From Thiomonas sp. X19 (GTDB lineage: Bacteria; Pseudomonadota; Gammaproteobacteria; Burkholderiales; Burkholderiaceae_C), in NCBI RefSeq assembly GCF_900089495.1, contig NZ_LT605203.1, forward strand, positions 4,495,944 through 4,559,943: a stretch of 64,000 nt of DNA. The letters run 5' to 3'. The notes under the pieces are model-generated. The model was given only the letters and a program-made list of their open reading frames with translations, searched no databases and had not been told where the DNA came from. This document shows, piece after piece, positions 26,354 through 34,020 of this stretch. Each line of letters opens with the position of its first letter. Position 1 is the stretch's first letter. Position numbers and translations under genes: made by a program.

Positions 26354-27166
26354 ATGAACTCCTCAACCCTCGTTTTCATCGGCGGCGGCAATATGGCGGG
26401 CGCGCTCGTTGGCGGGCTGCTCCAGGCCGGGACGCCGGCTGCGTCCATCCTGGTGCTGGAACCTTTCGCCGCACAGCGCGCAAGCCTGCAGCAGCGCTTC
26501 GGCGTGCGCGTCCTGGCCGAGGCCGGGCCGGATTTGCGCGCGGCGCAAGGGGTGGTGTGGGCCGTCAAGCCGCAGAGCTTTGCCGAGGCTGCCGCGGCTT
26601 GCGCCCCGCATCTGGACGACGCCTTGCACCTGAGCGTCATGGCCGGCGTGCGCTGCGGCGCCATTGCGCGCCGGGCGGGGGCGCGGCGCATCGTGCGCGC
26701 CATGCCCAACACCCCCGCGCTCATCGGCCAGGGCATCGCCGGGCTCTACGCCAACGCCGCCTGCACCCCGGCCGACCGCGCCGAGGCCGAGCGCCTGCTG
26801 GCGCCCACCGGCGCCCTGCTGTGGGTCGAGCAGGAAGCCCAGCTCGACGCGGTGACCGCGCTGTCCGGCTCCGGCCCGGCCTATGTGTTCTATCTGGTGG
26901 AGGCCATGACCGCCGCCGGCGTGCGTCTCGGCCTGCCTGCCAACATCGCCAAGCGCCTGGCGCTGGGCACCTTCTCCGGCGCGGCGGCACTCGCCACCCA
27001 GTCGCCGCTCACGCCCACGCAGCTGCGCGAGCAAGTCACCAGCAAAGGCGGCACCACCGCCGCCGCGCTCGACACACTGGCGCAGCACCGCGTCGCCCAA
27101 GCCTTCGACGCCGCACTGCAGGCCGCAGCCCAGCGCGCCACCGAACTGGGCGACCTGCTCGATTGA
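26354..27166 (+). CDS. proC: Pyrroline-5-carboxylate reductase
   Basis: 270 aa from the ATG at 26354. An upstream in-frame extension lies in repeat DNA and is not family-like. The N-terminal Rossmann motif is FIGGGNMAGALVGGLL. The C-terminal dimerisation domain has the signature SGSGPAYVFYLVEAM followed by TSKGGTTAAALDTL. It makes proline from P5C with NAD(P)H in the cytoplasm, the reverse direction to PutA, which is encoded 7 kb away. It lies just upstream of tRNA-Ser and is probably the last backbone gene before the island. Confidence 0.93.
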   Translation: MNSSTLVFIGGGNMAGALVGGLLQAGTPAASILVLEPFAAQRASLQQRFGVRVLAEAGPDLRAAQGVVWAVKPQSFAEAAAACAPHLDDALHLSVMAGVRCGAIARRAGARRIVRAMPNTPALIGQGIAGLYANAACTPADRAEAERLLAPTGALLWVEQEAQLDAVTALSGSGPAYVFYLVEAMTAAGVRLGLPANIAKRLALGTFSGAAALATQSPLTPTQLREQVTSKGGTTAAALDTLAQHRVAQAFDAALQAAAQRATELGDLLD

Positions 27167-27228
27167 GCGCAGCCAGCCGGGAATCGCACACTTCCGCCAA
27201 GCACGCCCTGCTACTATGCCGGGCTCCC

Positions 27229-27319
27229 GGAGAGATGGATGAGCGGTTTAAGTCGCACGCCTGGAAAGCGTGTAAGGGTTAACAGCCCTTCGGGGGTTCG
27301 AATCCCCCTCTCTCCGCCA
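27229..27319 (+). tRNA. tRNA-Ser (anticodon GGA)
   Basis: The 91-base gene has a 7-bp acceptor GGAGAGA/TCTCTCC, discriminator G and an encoded CCA (27317-27319). The anticodon stem is CACGC/GCGTG with loop CTGGAAA (anticodon GGA). A long class II variable arm and the T-loop GTTCGAATC are present. Its 3' end is the probable attachment site of the integrase that follows 160 bases downstream. Confidence 0.95.
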
Positions 27320-27342
27320 GAATTGATCCAAAGCAGTCCCTC

Positions 27343-27376
27343 AAAGCCCCACGCAGTCTCTGCGGTGGGGCTTTTT
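27343..27376 (+). terminator. Rho-independent terminator after tRNA-Ser
   Basis: The stem AAAGCCCCAC-GCAG pairs with CTGC-GGTGGGGCTTT, with one bulge and a TCT loop, and ends in TTTTT. Confidence 0.8.
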
Positions 27377-27417
27377 CATTGGGGAGTGCGTCCATAATCG
27401 TCCCTTTGCATCCGAGG

Positions 27418-27482
27418 CGATACCACGCCAGCCAGCCGCCAATCGTGGTATTTTTCATGGTATCCAGAAGGGCGATACCATG
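27418..27482. repeat. Inverted GATACCA/TGGTATC repeats before the integrase
   Basis: GCGATACCACG (27418-27428), CGTGGTAT (27444-27451), CATGGTATCC (27457-27466) and GCGATACCATG (27472-27482) are alternating direct and inverted copies. The last overlaps the integrase start codon. They may be integrase/excisionase arm sites or an autoregulatory operator. Confidence 0.5.
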
Positions 27483-28658
27483 AGTCTCACCGTAAAGGCT
27501 GTCGACGCAGCCAAGCCGCAGGAGCGGCCCTACAAACTCACCGACGGCGGCGGCCTGTACCTCTTTGTGGCGCCCACCGGGTTGAAAAGCTGGCGTGCCA
27601 ACTACGAGCTGAACGGCAAACAGCGCACGCGGACCTACGGCCGCTACCCGGCCATGACTTTGGCGCAGGCCCGAGAAGCGCATACGCAGGCCAAAAGCAC
27701 ACCGGCCGAGGCGGCGACAGTCACGCCGATCGCGAAGGTCGCACCGACGTTCAAGGCCATCACGGAGCAGTGGCTGAAGATCAAACTTCCCTCCCTGTCC
27801 AACGGAAAGCACCAGGGGCAGGTAGCCGGGACGCTGGAGCGCTTCGCGTACCCAGCGATTGGTAAGCTGCCGATCGATCAGATCCCACGCACAAAACTCG
27901 TGGAAGTCGTGCAGGCCGTGCAGAAGGGCGGCCGTGTGGAAACTGCTCATCGGGTGGCTGGGCGCATCGCGGCGGTATTCGACTACGCGCAGGACGTGGG
28001 CTACATCGAGAGCCACGGTGCCGCTGGTCTGGTGCGAGTGCTGCAGCCGCGCAAGGTGAAAAAACCGATGGCCAGCATCCCGCCCGGCGAAGCTGGCGCT
28101 TTGCTCGCGGCGATCGACGGCTATGAGGAGCCGGTCACCCGCCTGGGGCTGCAGTTACTGGCCTTGACTTTCGTGCGCGTCGGCGAGATGCGCGGTATGC
28201 GGTGGTCAGAGTTGCGCGAGGACGGCACGGTCTGGGTAGTTCCCGCAGACCGCATGAAGGCAGGATTGCCGCACGTAGTACCGTTGTCCCAACAGGCGCG
28301 GGCGGTGCTTGAACAACTTCGGGTGCTCACAGGTGACCGCAATCTGGTGCTGGATTCACCGCTGCGCCCGGGGCATGCGCTGTCGGAGAACACCTTCCTG
28401 TTCGCGCTTTACCGACTGGGCTATCGCGGTCGGATGACGGCGCATGGATTTCGGGCTCTGGCGTCCACCGTGCTCAATGAGCAATCGGGCTTTGCGCACG
28501 ATGTCATCGAGCGCCAGCTCGCGCACCGCGAGACGGATACGGTTCGCGCGGCGTACAACCGGGCGCAATATCTGGACCAGCGCCGGGGGTTGATGCAGTG
28601 GTGGGCGGACTGGTTGGATCGACAGCGCGAATCAGATCGGCCACCCGTCAGCGCGTGA
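27480..28658 (+). CDS. int: P4-type tyrosine-recombinase integrase
   Basis: 392 aa. The N-terminal DUF4102 arm-binding domain (AKPQERPYKLTDGGGLYLFV, RTYGRYPAMTLAQAREAH), the SAM-like core-binding domain and the C-terminal catalytic domain are all present. The catalytic Arg lies in FVRVGEMRGMRW, the HxxR box is HGFRALAST, then HRETDTVRAAYNRAQYL with the nucleophile Tyr. It follows tRNA-Ser in the same orientation, the classic layout of an island integrated into the 3' end of a tRNA gene. The ATG overlaps a repeat (GCGATACCATG), so it may be self-regulated. The last 180 bases are duplicated at 30817. Confidence 0.93.
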   Translation: MSLTVKAVDAAKPQERPYKLTDGGGLYLFVAPTGLKSWRANYELNGKQRTRTYGRYPAMTLAQAREAHTQAKSTPAEAATVTPIAKVAPTFKAITEQWLKIKLPSLSNGKHQGQVAGTLERFAYPAIGKLPIDQIPRTKLVEVVQAVQKGGRVETAHRVAGRIAAVFDYAQDVGYIESHGAAGLVRVLQPRKVKKPMASIPPGEAGALLAAIDGYEEPVTRLGLQLLALTFVRVGEMRGMRWSELREDGTVWVVPADRMKAGLPHVVPLSQQARAVLEQLRVLTGDRNLVLDSPLRPGHALSENTFLFALYRLGYRGRMTAHGFRALASTVLNEQSGFAHDVIERQLAHRETDTVRAAYNRAQYLDQRRGLMQWWADWLDRQRESDRPPVSA

Positions 28659-28761
28659 GGCTGCCGATCCGCACGGGCTGCGGCAGTATGCCGGCGCTGA
28701 CGGCGCGCCAGAACGTGGAGCGGCCCATCGATAGCATGTGAGCGCCTTCGATGGCAGTCAC
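28648..28761 (-). pseudogene. AlpA-family regulator remnant
   Basis: A 37-codon minus-strand frame from a GTG at 28761 encodes IEGAHMLSMGRSTFWRAV, then AGILPQPVRIGSLTR and a stop. This is the helix-turn-helix typical of AlpA/excisionase-like prophage regulators. Intact members usually continue after IGSLTRW, and an in-frame stop occurs just before the region upstream. Both ends therefore look trimmed, or it is an unusually short form. The stop lies inside the integrase 3' end (11-bp tail-to-tail overlap). Confidence 0.45.
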
Positions 28762-29004
28762 GAGAAGCTTGTCAGCCAGGGATTACCTCATGCCAGTTCG
28801 ACAGCGCATGGCGCCGTGACGGTCCGAGTCTGACTTCGACAATTGTTGCGACCATGCCTTAAGTGTCACCGGACTGCCGGACGACCAATGCATAGCCCAG
28901 GACCAAGATGGTTGAGCCCATGTGACAGGCCCCGCCTGCCGGCCTTAACTATGCGAGAATGCTGAACAATTCCTACTGAGGACGAAACTTGGCGGCAAAT
29001 TTTT

Positions 29005-29445
29005 ATGGCACAACGCCCCGGAAATAACCCCAAACGCCGTATCGTCCGGCCAGAGCGCCTGACTGAGGAGGAGAAGGCGCAATTGATGCGGGACGTGCGC
29101 TATGTCGGTAGCGGTCACCATAAACGAAATCCAGCTGATTACGAGCTGCCGCGAGCAAACCCCCGGCCCACAAAGTCGTTGTGTGATCTGGAGCGCACCA
29201 TTAATCTGAGTGAGGCACAGCACCTTGTGGCGACCGGCATCCAATGCGGTTTGTTCAGTGAGCCGCGGGAAGACGGCTTCCCGAAGTTCATTTGGAGCGT
29301 ATCGGAACGTGGCGAGGTGTTTGAAGCCAAAACAGATACTCATGGCACCGGTGAATATCATGGGTACCCGCTGGAAGATGAGGATGTCATGCACGAGTAT
29401 GTGAAGTCCGTCTGGATAGAAAGATGCCAGAGCGCTGGTCAATAA
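29005..29445 (+). CDS. Unassigned 146-aa protein of a two-gene island cassette
   Basis: I do not recognise a named family. The N-terminal 35 residues are basic (RPGNNPKRRIVRPERLTEEEK). They are followed by SGHHKRNPADYELP (36-49), a KSLCD segment (57-61), FPKFIWSVSERGEVFEAKT (92-110) and GEYHGYPLEDED (116-127). The paired His motifs (GHHK, YHGYP) and the compact alpha/beta pattern could form an active or metal site, as in small nucleases, but this is speculation. There is no signal peptide or TM segment, so it is cytoplasmic. It overlaps the next gene by 22 bases, so the two are translationally coupled. Base composition is lower in GC than the backbone. The Shine-Dalgarno is weak. Confidence 0.7.
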   Translation: MAQRPGNNPKRRIVRPERLTEEEKAQLMRDVRYVGSGHHKRNPADYELPRANPRPTKSLCDLERTINLSEAQHLVATGIQCGLFSEPREDGFPKFIWSVSERGEVFEAKTDTHGTGEYHGYPLEDEDVMHEYVKSVWIERCQSAGQ

Positions 29446-30722
29446 CGCCCGAGTGGGCGCAGTTGGAAACTGGGTCGCCAGAAGAGCGAGCGGGTTTTGC
29501 CGCGCTCGGCATTTATGCCTATGATGCCTGCTTGACGGAGGGACATGATCGTCTTTTGCAAAGCATCCGGCGAGATCCGTATCTGTCGGCATACCATTTT
29601 GCCGAATGGCTAGCCTGGAATTGGTGGCGCCTGCGTTGGGAGCCACACAAGAAGTCACCCGAGTGGGAACTCTCACATGCCATGGCGAGCATCGGCGGGG
29701 GCTACATCTGGCCGAACATCCACATCGTTTCCGATGGGCAAGCCGTCACGCTCGTGTCTAAACCCACGCCCGAGCGTGCACGTACCCCTTACCGCTATAT
29801 CACTGACAGCGTGAGTGTCATCACCGCTGCCGACTTTGAAAGCGAAGTGGACTTGTTCATCGAAGCGGTTTTGCAACGATTGCAAACTCGCCAAGTTGCC
29901 GACAGCAATCTGAGCGATATTTGGCAGCACGTGCTCCAGGAGCGACAAGATCCAACTCTGTCCATGCACCGCAAGCTCGAAGCATTGTTGAGCGAAGACC
30001 CTGGCGAAGTGGATGAAGCTCTGCTGAATCGCTTTCTGAGCAATGGCGAGGCTACAGGCCAAACCGCTCTTGAGGAAATCGCCGCCAATCGCATACCGGG
30101 TAAAGCTGTGCCCGACGTCACGCGCCTGCTCGAGCTGGGTCATGAGCGAGGTGCCGTCACAAATCCTCAAGACTGTGTAACCCTGCGCACTCCCATTCCA
30201 GGTGACTTAGACGCCGCCTGGAAGGTTGGTACCCGTACAGCACAACTGTTGCGTGCTCAGGAAAACATGGACCAGGGTGTAGCTATCACGAACGATCGGC
30301 TTGCGGATATGTATGGTGCCCCACGAAATATTTTTAATTCCGCAGAACCACTAGAACCGCAATTCGATCTGTCCTTTGTCTTATCAGAGTCCAAGCAGCG
30401 TAATCGGGTCGTACTACGCTCCAAGTGGGATACCGGTCGTCGTTTCGAGATAGCCCGTCTGCTGGGTGATACCTTGATCCGTGTAACTAACGATCCCATG
30501 CGCCCTGCCACGCGTTCGGATACCTACAGGCAGAAGGTGCAGCGCGCGTTCGCAGCCGAACTCCTTAGCCCCTTTCAAGCTGTGGAAACCATGCTGAATG
30601 GGGACTACTCGATGGAGAACCAGCAGGATGTCGCCCACTACTTCCAAGTCTCGAGCCTGACCATACGCACGCTACTGGTCAACCACAAGCGGATCGACCG
30701 CAGTGAGCTCGATGGGGGGTGA
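29424..30722 (+). CDS. Pseudo-ImmA/IrrE-like protein, HExxH site degenerate
   Basis: 432 aa, soluble. The N-terminal half (1-150) is of unknown fold with strongly patterned Trp/Tyr motifs: FAEWLAWNWWRLRWEP (59-74), IGGGYIWPNI (90-99) and SDGQAVTLVSKP (103-114). The C-terminal part resembles COG2856 ImmA/IrrE metallopeptidases: RRFEIARLLGDTL (339-351), RQKVQRAFAAELLSPF (369-384), then a helix-turn-helix-like VAHYFQVSSLTIRTLL. In active members the first segment reads AHELGH. Here it is ARLLGD, with both His and the Glu lost, so protease activity is unlikely. It is coupled to the preceding gene by a 22-base overlap and followed by a terminator. A sensor or antitoxin role is possible but unproven. 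Confidence 0.65.
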   Translation: MPERWSITPEWAQLETGSPEERAGFAALGIYAYDACLTEGHDRLLQSIRRDPYLSAYHFAEWLAWNWWRLRWEPHKKSPEWELSHAMASIGGGYIWPNIHIVSDGQAVTLVSKPTPERARTPYRYITDSVSVITAADFESEVDLFIEAVLQRLQTRQVADSNLSDIWQHVLQERQDPTLSMHRKLEALLSEDPGEVDEALLNRFLSNGEATGQTALEEIAANRIPGKAVPDVTRLLELGHERGAVTNPQDCVTLRTPIPGDLDAAWKVGTRTAQLLRAQENMDQGVAITNDRLADMYGAPRNIFNSAEPLEPQFDLSFVLSESKQRNRVVLRSKWDTGRRFEIARLLGDTLIRVTNDPMRPATRSDTYRQKVQRAFAAELLSPFQAVETMLNGDYSMENQQDVAHYFQVSSLTIRTLLVNHKRIDRSELDGG

Positions 30723-30764
30723 TTGGGCGCATGCTTGCATAGATTACCTGAATTGCCGTTGCCA

Positions 30765-30792
30765 AAAGCCAACCGTTCTCAGTTGGCTTTTT
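30765..30792 (+). terminator. Rho-independent terminator of the two-gene cassette
   Basis: AAAGCCAAC (30765-30773) pairs with GTTGGCTTT (30782-30790) and is followed by further T residues, 43 bases after the stop codon. Confidence 0.8.
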
Positions 30793-30816
30793 CGCCCTTT
30801 CCCTGCCAGTTTGTGC

Positions 30817-31053
30817 GGATTCCGGGATCTCGCGTCTACAGTGCTCAATGAACAATCGGGTTTTGCCCACGATGTCATCGTGCGCCAGCTTGCGCACCGG
30901 GAGACTGATGCGGTTCGCGCGGCGTACAACCGGGCGCAGTATCTCGAACAGCGCCGGGGGCTGATGCAGTGGTGGGCAGACTGGCTGGATCAACAGTGGC
31001 AAACCGATAAGCCAACCGAAAGCGTAATCACCAACCGCCAGCGTTTGTCATGA
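30817..31053 (+). pseudogene. 3' fragment of a second tyrosine integrase
   Basis: From GFRDLASTVLNEQSG onward this encodes the C-terminal 60 residues of an integrase nearly identical to the one ending at 28658, including HRETDAVRAAYNRAQYL, and then an extra tail (about 20 residues) before a stop. The remainder of the gene is absent. The DNA at 30817-30996 matches 28446-28625 with scattered substitutions. It is the relic of an older or neighbouring element, and it forms a direct repeat around the two-gene cassette. Confidence 0.85.
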
Positions 31054-31137
31054 CTCGGCCCATGTGGAATCCGGGCGGATCGTTGTCCGTCCGGCGATTC
31101 TTGAGCCGGTGAACCGTGTGATTGGAGACTGTTTCTG

Positions 31138-31749
31138 ATGTTGCCAGAAAAAGCGCTGTTCTTCGGCCTAACCTGCCTCGGCTTCGGCTTCATTCCTGGG
31201 CCCGCGCTGCTACAGACCGTATCGTTGACGCTTCAGCACGGGCGGCGTGTCGGCTTCCTGTCCGCGCTCGGCATCCACCTCGGCGCCTTTTTCCAGATCT
31301 GCATCGTCGCGCTCGGTGCGGTCGCGGTGCTGAAGACATCACCGATGCTGTATCACGTGCTCAAGGGGGTCGGTGGAGGCTATCTGATCTGGCTCGGCAT
31401 CCAGCGCATCCGTGCACCCGTAGGGCAGGACGCGGCGATCAAGGTGCCGAACAACGTTGTGTCTTCGAGCGCGTTCATCGAGGCGTCGAATCCGAAATCA
31501 GCGCTGTTCTATTTTTCGTTTCTGCTGCAATTCACGAATCCTGACGCGTCGCTCGGGCTCGGCTGGCAACTGTTCTTGCTCGGCGCTTGCGCCAATCTGC
31601 TGTTTTCCGCCGCCGACGTGTTCTGCATCCTGCTCGCCCATCCGTTGCGTGCCCGCGTGTCACCGGGCGGCCCGGCACTGCGGATCGGCCAAATTCTCGC
31701 CGGCACGCTGTTCGTCGTGCTGGGCGTGATGGCGATCATCAGCAATTAG
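31138..31749 (+). CDS. LysE/RhtB-family amino-acid exporter
   Basis: 203 aa with about six TM segments. The family pattern GFIPGPALLQTVSLTLQHGRRVGFLSALGIHLG occupies the N-terminus, and NPKSALFYFSFLLQF is the conserved middle motif. Inner-membrane efflux of amino acids or derivatives is expected, but the substrate is unknown. It sits alone between the integrase relic and Tn3 debris, so it was probably acquired as a unit. Confidence 0.85.
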   Translation: MLPEKALFFGLTCLGFGFIPGPALLQTVSLTLQHGRRVGFLSALGIHLGAFFQICIVALGAVAVLKTSPMLYHVLKGVGGGYLIWLGIQRIRAPVGQDAAIKVPNNVVSSSAFIEASNPKSALFYFSFLLQFTNPDASLGLGWQLFLLGACANLLFSAADVFCILLAHPLRARVSPGGPALRIGQILAGTLFVVLGVMAIISN

Positions 31750-31846
31750 CGCGGGTATGACCCCATGACGAACGACAGGTGTATCGACGGGGTGAGGCCA
31801 GGCTGCTCAATTGCAAGTCGCCCTCTCGATGCCGATTCCCTCCTTC

Positions 31847-32020
31847 GTGTCAACGCATGTCGCGCAGGACAAAAAGACCTGTTGAATGCGCTCGGCCTGA
31901 TTGTGAACATGATCGTATTGCGGAACACGCGGTACATGGAAGGCGTGCTGATGCGGTTGCGCAGCGAGGGCTACCGGGTGTGGCCCAAGGAGGGGGGCGG
32001 CAGACGCCGTCGACGCAAGA
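31847..32020 (+). pseudogene. Tn3-family transposase C-terminal fragment
   Basis: The frame reads CRAGQKDLLNALGLIVNMIV, then LRNTRYMEGVLMRLRSEGY. This matches the near-C-terminal segment of Tn3-type TnpA (GLVVN.IVLWNT.YM..AL..LR.EGY). The normal ending (HINMLGRYSF) is missing and replaced by Arg/Gly-rich junk. No terminal inverted repeat was recognised nearby. Confidence 0.7.
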
Positions 32021-32126
32021 ACATCAAAATACTCGCGCGCCGTGTCGGCGTCCGACGCGCGTGGAGAGCTACGCCTGTTGTCCACAGGGATTGATTTATG
32101 AAATTTTGCAGATGCGTTCATGGGGT

Positions 32127-32693
32127 TTAACTGACTTCTCTTTCCCATTGCGGTCCAGACCCCCTATTCATTCGATTGCCGATCGCGTCGAGGACCGCGG
32201 GGACAATGACTCGATGCATTGGTTTTACCGGCAGCATATAGATGCGCCCAAGCGAGTTGTGCACATGAACCACTGTGGTGACGGTGATCAGTACCTTGGG
32301 TTCTCCAGGAAGCAAGGCGCGATGAACCGACAGAATGACGTTCAGGTGTTTGTCTTTGTCTCCGAGCAGCGCTTCGTCGAAGGTGTTCTCGAAGAGCGTG
32401 AAGATTCCGACGCGGTCGCCTAGGCGGTACTCTGAGGGCGACTTGCCGGGAATGAGAGCAGACAGGTGGCCAAGGTCCTTGAGCCCCAGCAGGGACGCCG
32501 TTCGGTTGCGCAAGGCCATGCACGCATTGACCCACTTGGGAGTATGTCCAATGGCAGCGATGAAGTGGTCAAGCGCTGGGAGTTCGACTGCGTTGGATTC
32601 AACTGACCAAGAGTCGTGGAAGTCGGAGCCGACGAGCAGACCTGCGACCAGGCTGCTTGGCGGTGCAGTAGTTTCGCGCGGACCTTCATTCAT
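32127..32693 (-). CDS. DUF2867-family protein
   Basis: 188 aa from the ATG at 32693, which overlaps the stop of the DinB gene by eight bases. Typical DUF2867 phrases are GSDFHDSWSVE, ALDHFIAAIGHTPKWVNACMALRN, YRLGDRVGIFTLFENTFDEALLGDKDKHLNV and GRIYMLPVKPMHRVIVPAVL. The family is SRPBCC-like, found alone or fused to oxidoreductases, and has no established reaction. It is co-transcribed with the DinB gene. Confidence 0.78.
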   Translation of the reverse strand: MNEGPRETTAPPSSLVAGLLVGSDFHDSWSVESNAVELPALDHFIAAIGHTPKWVNACMALRNRTASLLGLKDLGHLSALIPGKSPSEYRLGDRVGIFTLFENTFDEALLGDKDKHLNVILSVHRALLPGEPKVLITVTTVVHVHNSLGRIYMLPVKPMHRVIVPAVLDAIGNRMNRGSGPQWEREVS

Positions 32694-33231
32694 GCGGTTT
32701 GACGTGTGAACTGAGGGGTGAGCGTCGGGTTGGAGCCTCCCTTCGTGCGGGCTCGCTCTGGTGGAGGAACTTGGTGTATAGATCGCGAGGCGATGGGGGG
32801 GAGATGGACTTGAGGACTTGACCAACATTACCCCGGTGGTAGCCACCGTGTGCGATGACGTGGAGAAGGATTTCTTCTCGGGACATGCGCCCGCTGTCCC
32901 CGTCGGTAAACTCGAAGTCGATGACTTCGGCGAGATTGGTTGCGCTCAGGCTTGCAGCGTAGTGCTCGTACCAAGCATCGGTGGCCGCCACATCGGACCG
33001 CAATTGAGCAAGGGTGGGCGTGCTCTTGGTGTTCGTGGCGTCGAAGGGCCTTGGCTCGGCGCTCAGGTGGGCCTTGAAGATGCGATCAACGACGTAGATG
33101 TGGTTCAGCGTTCGGATACATGTGTGGAGATGTTCTGCGTGCTCGGCAGGTAGCCCTGCAAGGGTGGCGAATAACTCCTGATTGGCCCAGGACTTGTACC
33201 CGAACAGCGATCGAAGTGTGGTGCTTGACAT
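32686..33231 (-). CDS. DinB-family putative metal-dependent thiol transferase
   Basis: 181 aa. An N-terminal four-helix bundle starts LFGYKSWANQELFATL. The conserved histidines lie in LNHIYVVDRIF and HVIAHGGYHRGNVGQVL, the usual divalent-metal ligands of DinB/YfiT proteins. The last 25 residues (after DLYTKFL) are basic and Pro-rich, unlike the family, and run into the start of the DUF2867 gene. The role may be detoxification or bacillithiol/mycothiol-like chemistry; the substrate is unknown. Confidence 0.8.
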   Translation of the reverse strand: MSSTTLRSLFGYKSWANQELFATLAGLPAEHAEHLHTCIRTLNHIYVVDRIFKAHLSAEPRPFDATNTKSTPTLAQLRSDVAATDAWYEHYAASLSATNLAEVIDFEFTDGDSGRMSREEILLHVIAHGGYHRGNVGQVLKSISPPSPRDLYTKFLHQSEPARREAPTRRSPLSSHVKPHE

Positions 33232-33474
33232 GCGCGCGATTACTCCCTGAGATGCCTAACGCAATGTACGTCGGCGCAGCGAACCATGATTATGCCGAGC
33301 CAAGTCATTGACGGCGAGGTTTTTGCAATTTCTTACTCCGCATATGCTCCGGACAAATCGGAAGGCCTTAGTATTGAACATACGATAGCTGTGGCCCTGG
33401 CGATCGTAGCCACCATCGTGCCAAGGCACTGCTGAGTTCGCATATCGGCTGTGTTGACGGCCCGTGTATGGCGC

Positions 33475-34020
33475 TCAGCCGCGCTCTTCGCCTTGCGCGG
33501 ACTGCTCGATCTGCGTTGCGCGACAACCCACTGGACAAAACGGCCCGTCGCAGACGCCATGGTCACAAAAGCGACAGATATGGCGCGCATCGGCTCGGTT
33601 CTCTACTGCTCCGGCGAGCAGTTTGTCGAGCAGGTTCGTGAACTCCGCTTGTTCTGACTTGGCCAGCGTGCTTAGCATCGCACTTAGGGTCGAAAGGCGC
33701 TGGGTTTGCAGGCGCATGGCTTCAACGCGGCCTGCTGCGAGGATTTCTACCAAAGTCTCGCGGGATCCGCTATGGGATTTCCGGACAAACCCAGAAGCTG
33801 CCAGGCGGTCAATTGCGCGCGAGCAAGCGGGTTGGGAAAGGCTCAGCACCTTGCCAAGTTCGCTCACGCTCATAGGTGGCCAATAGGAGAGCCAAAGCAG
33901 GATTGCCGCGCTGGATGGCGAATAGTCTTCCAACGCCCCGCTAATGGCTCGGTCAAGCACGGCCCACATGGCGCCCAGTTTATTGGCCTGCAGCGCCTGA
34001 TTTCTCTCACGCTTGTTCAT
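33475..34020 (-). CDS. MarR-family regulator with Cys-rich tail
   Basis: 181 aa from the ATG at 34020, overlapping the hexapeptide gene by 14 bases. The winged helix is complete (MSVSELGKVLSLSQPACSRAIDRLAASGFV, SRETLVEI). The C-terminal tail has CRFCDHGVCDGPFCPVGC, a C-x2-C-x4-C-x4-C-x3-C pattern that could bind Zn or an Fe-S cluster or act as a redox switch. It is co-transcribed with the hexapeptide-repeat protein and may sense metal or oxidants. Confidence 0.82.
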   Translation of the reverse strand: MNKRERNQALQANKLGAMWAVLDRAISGALEDYSPSSAAILLWLSYWPPMSVSELGKVLSLSQPACSRAIDRLAASGFVRKSHSGSRETLVEILAAGRVEAMRLQTQRLSTLSAMLSTLAKSEQAEFTNLLDKLLAGAVENRADARHICRFCDHGVCDGPFCPVGCRATQIEQSAQGEERG

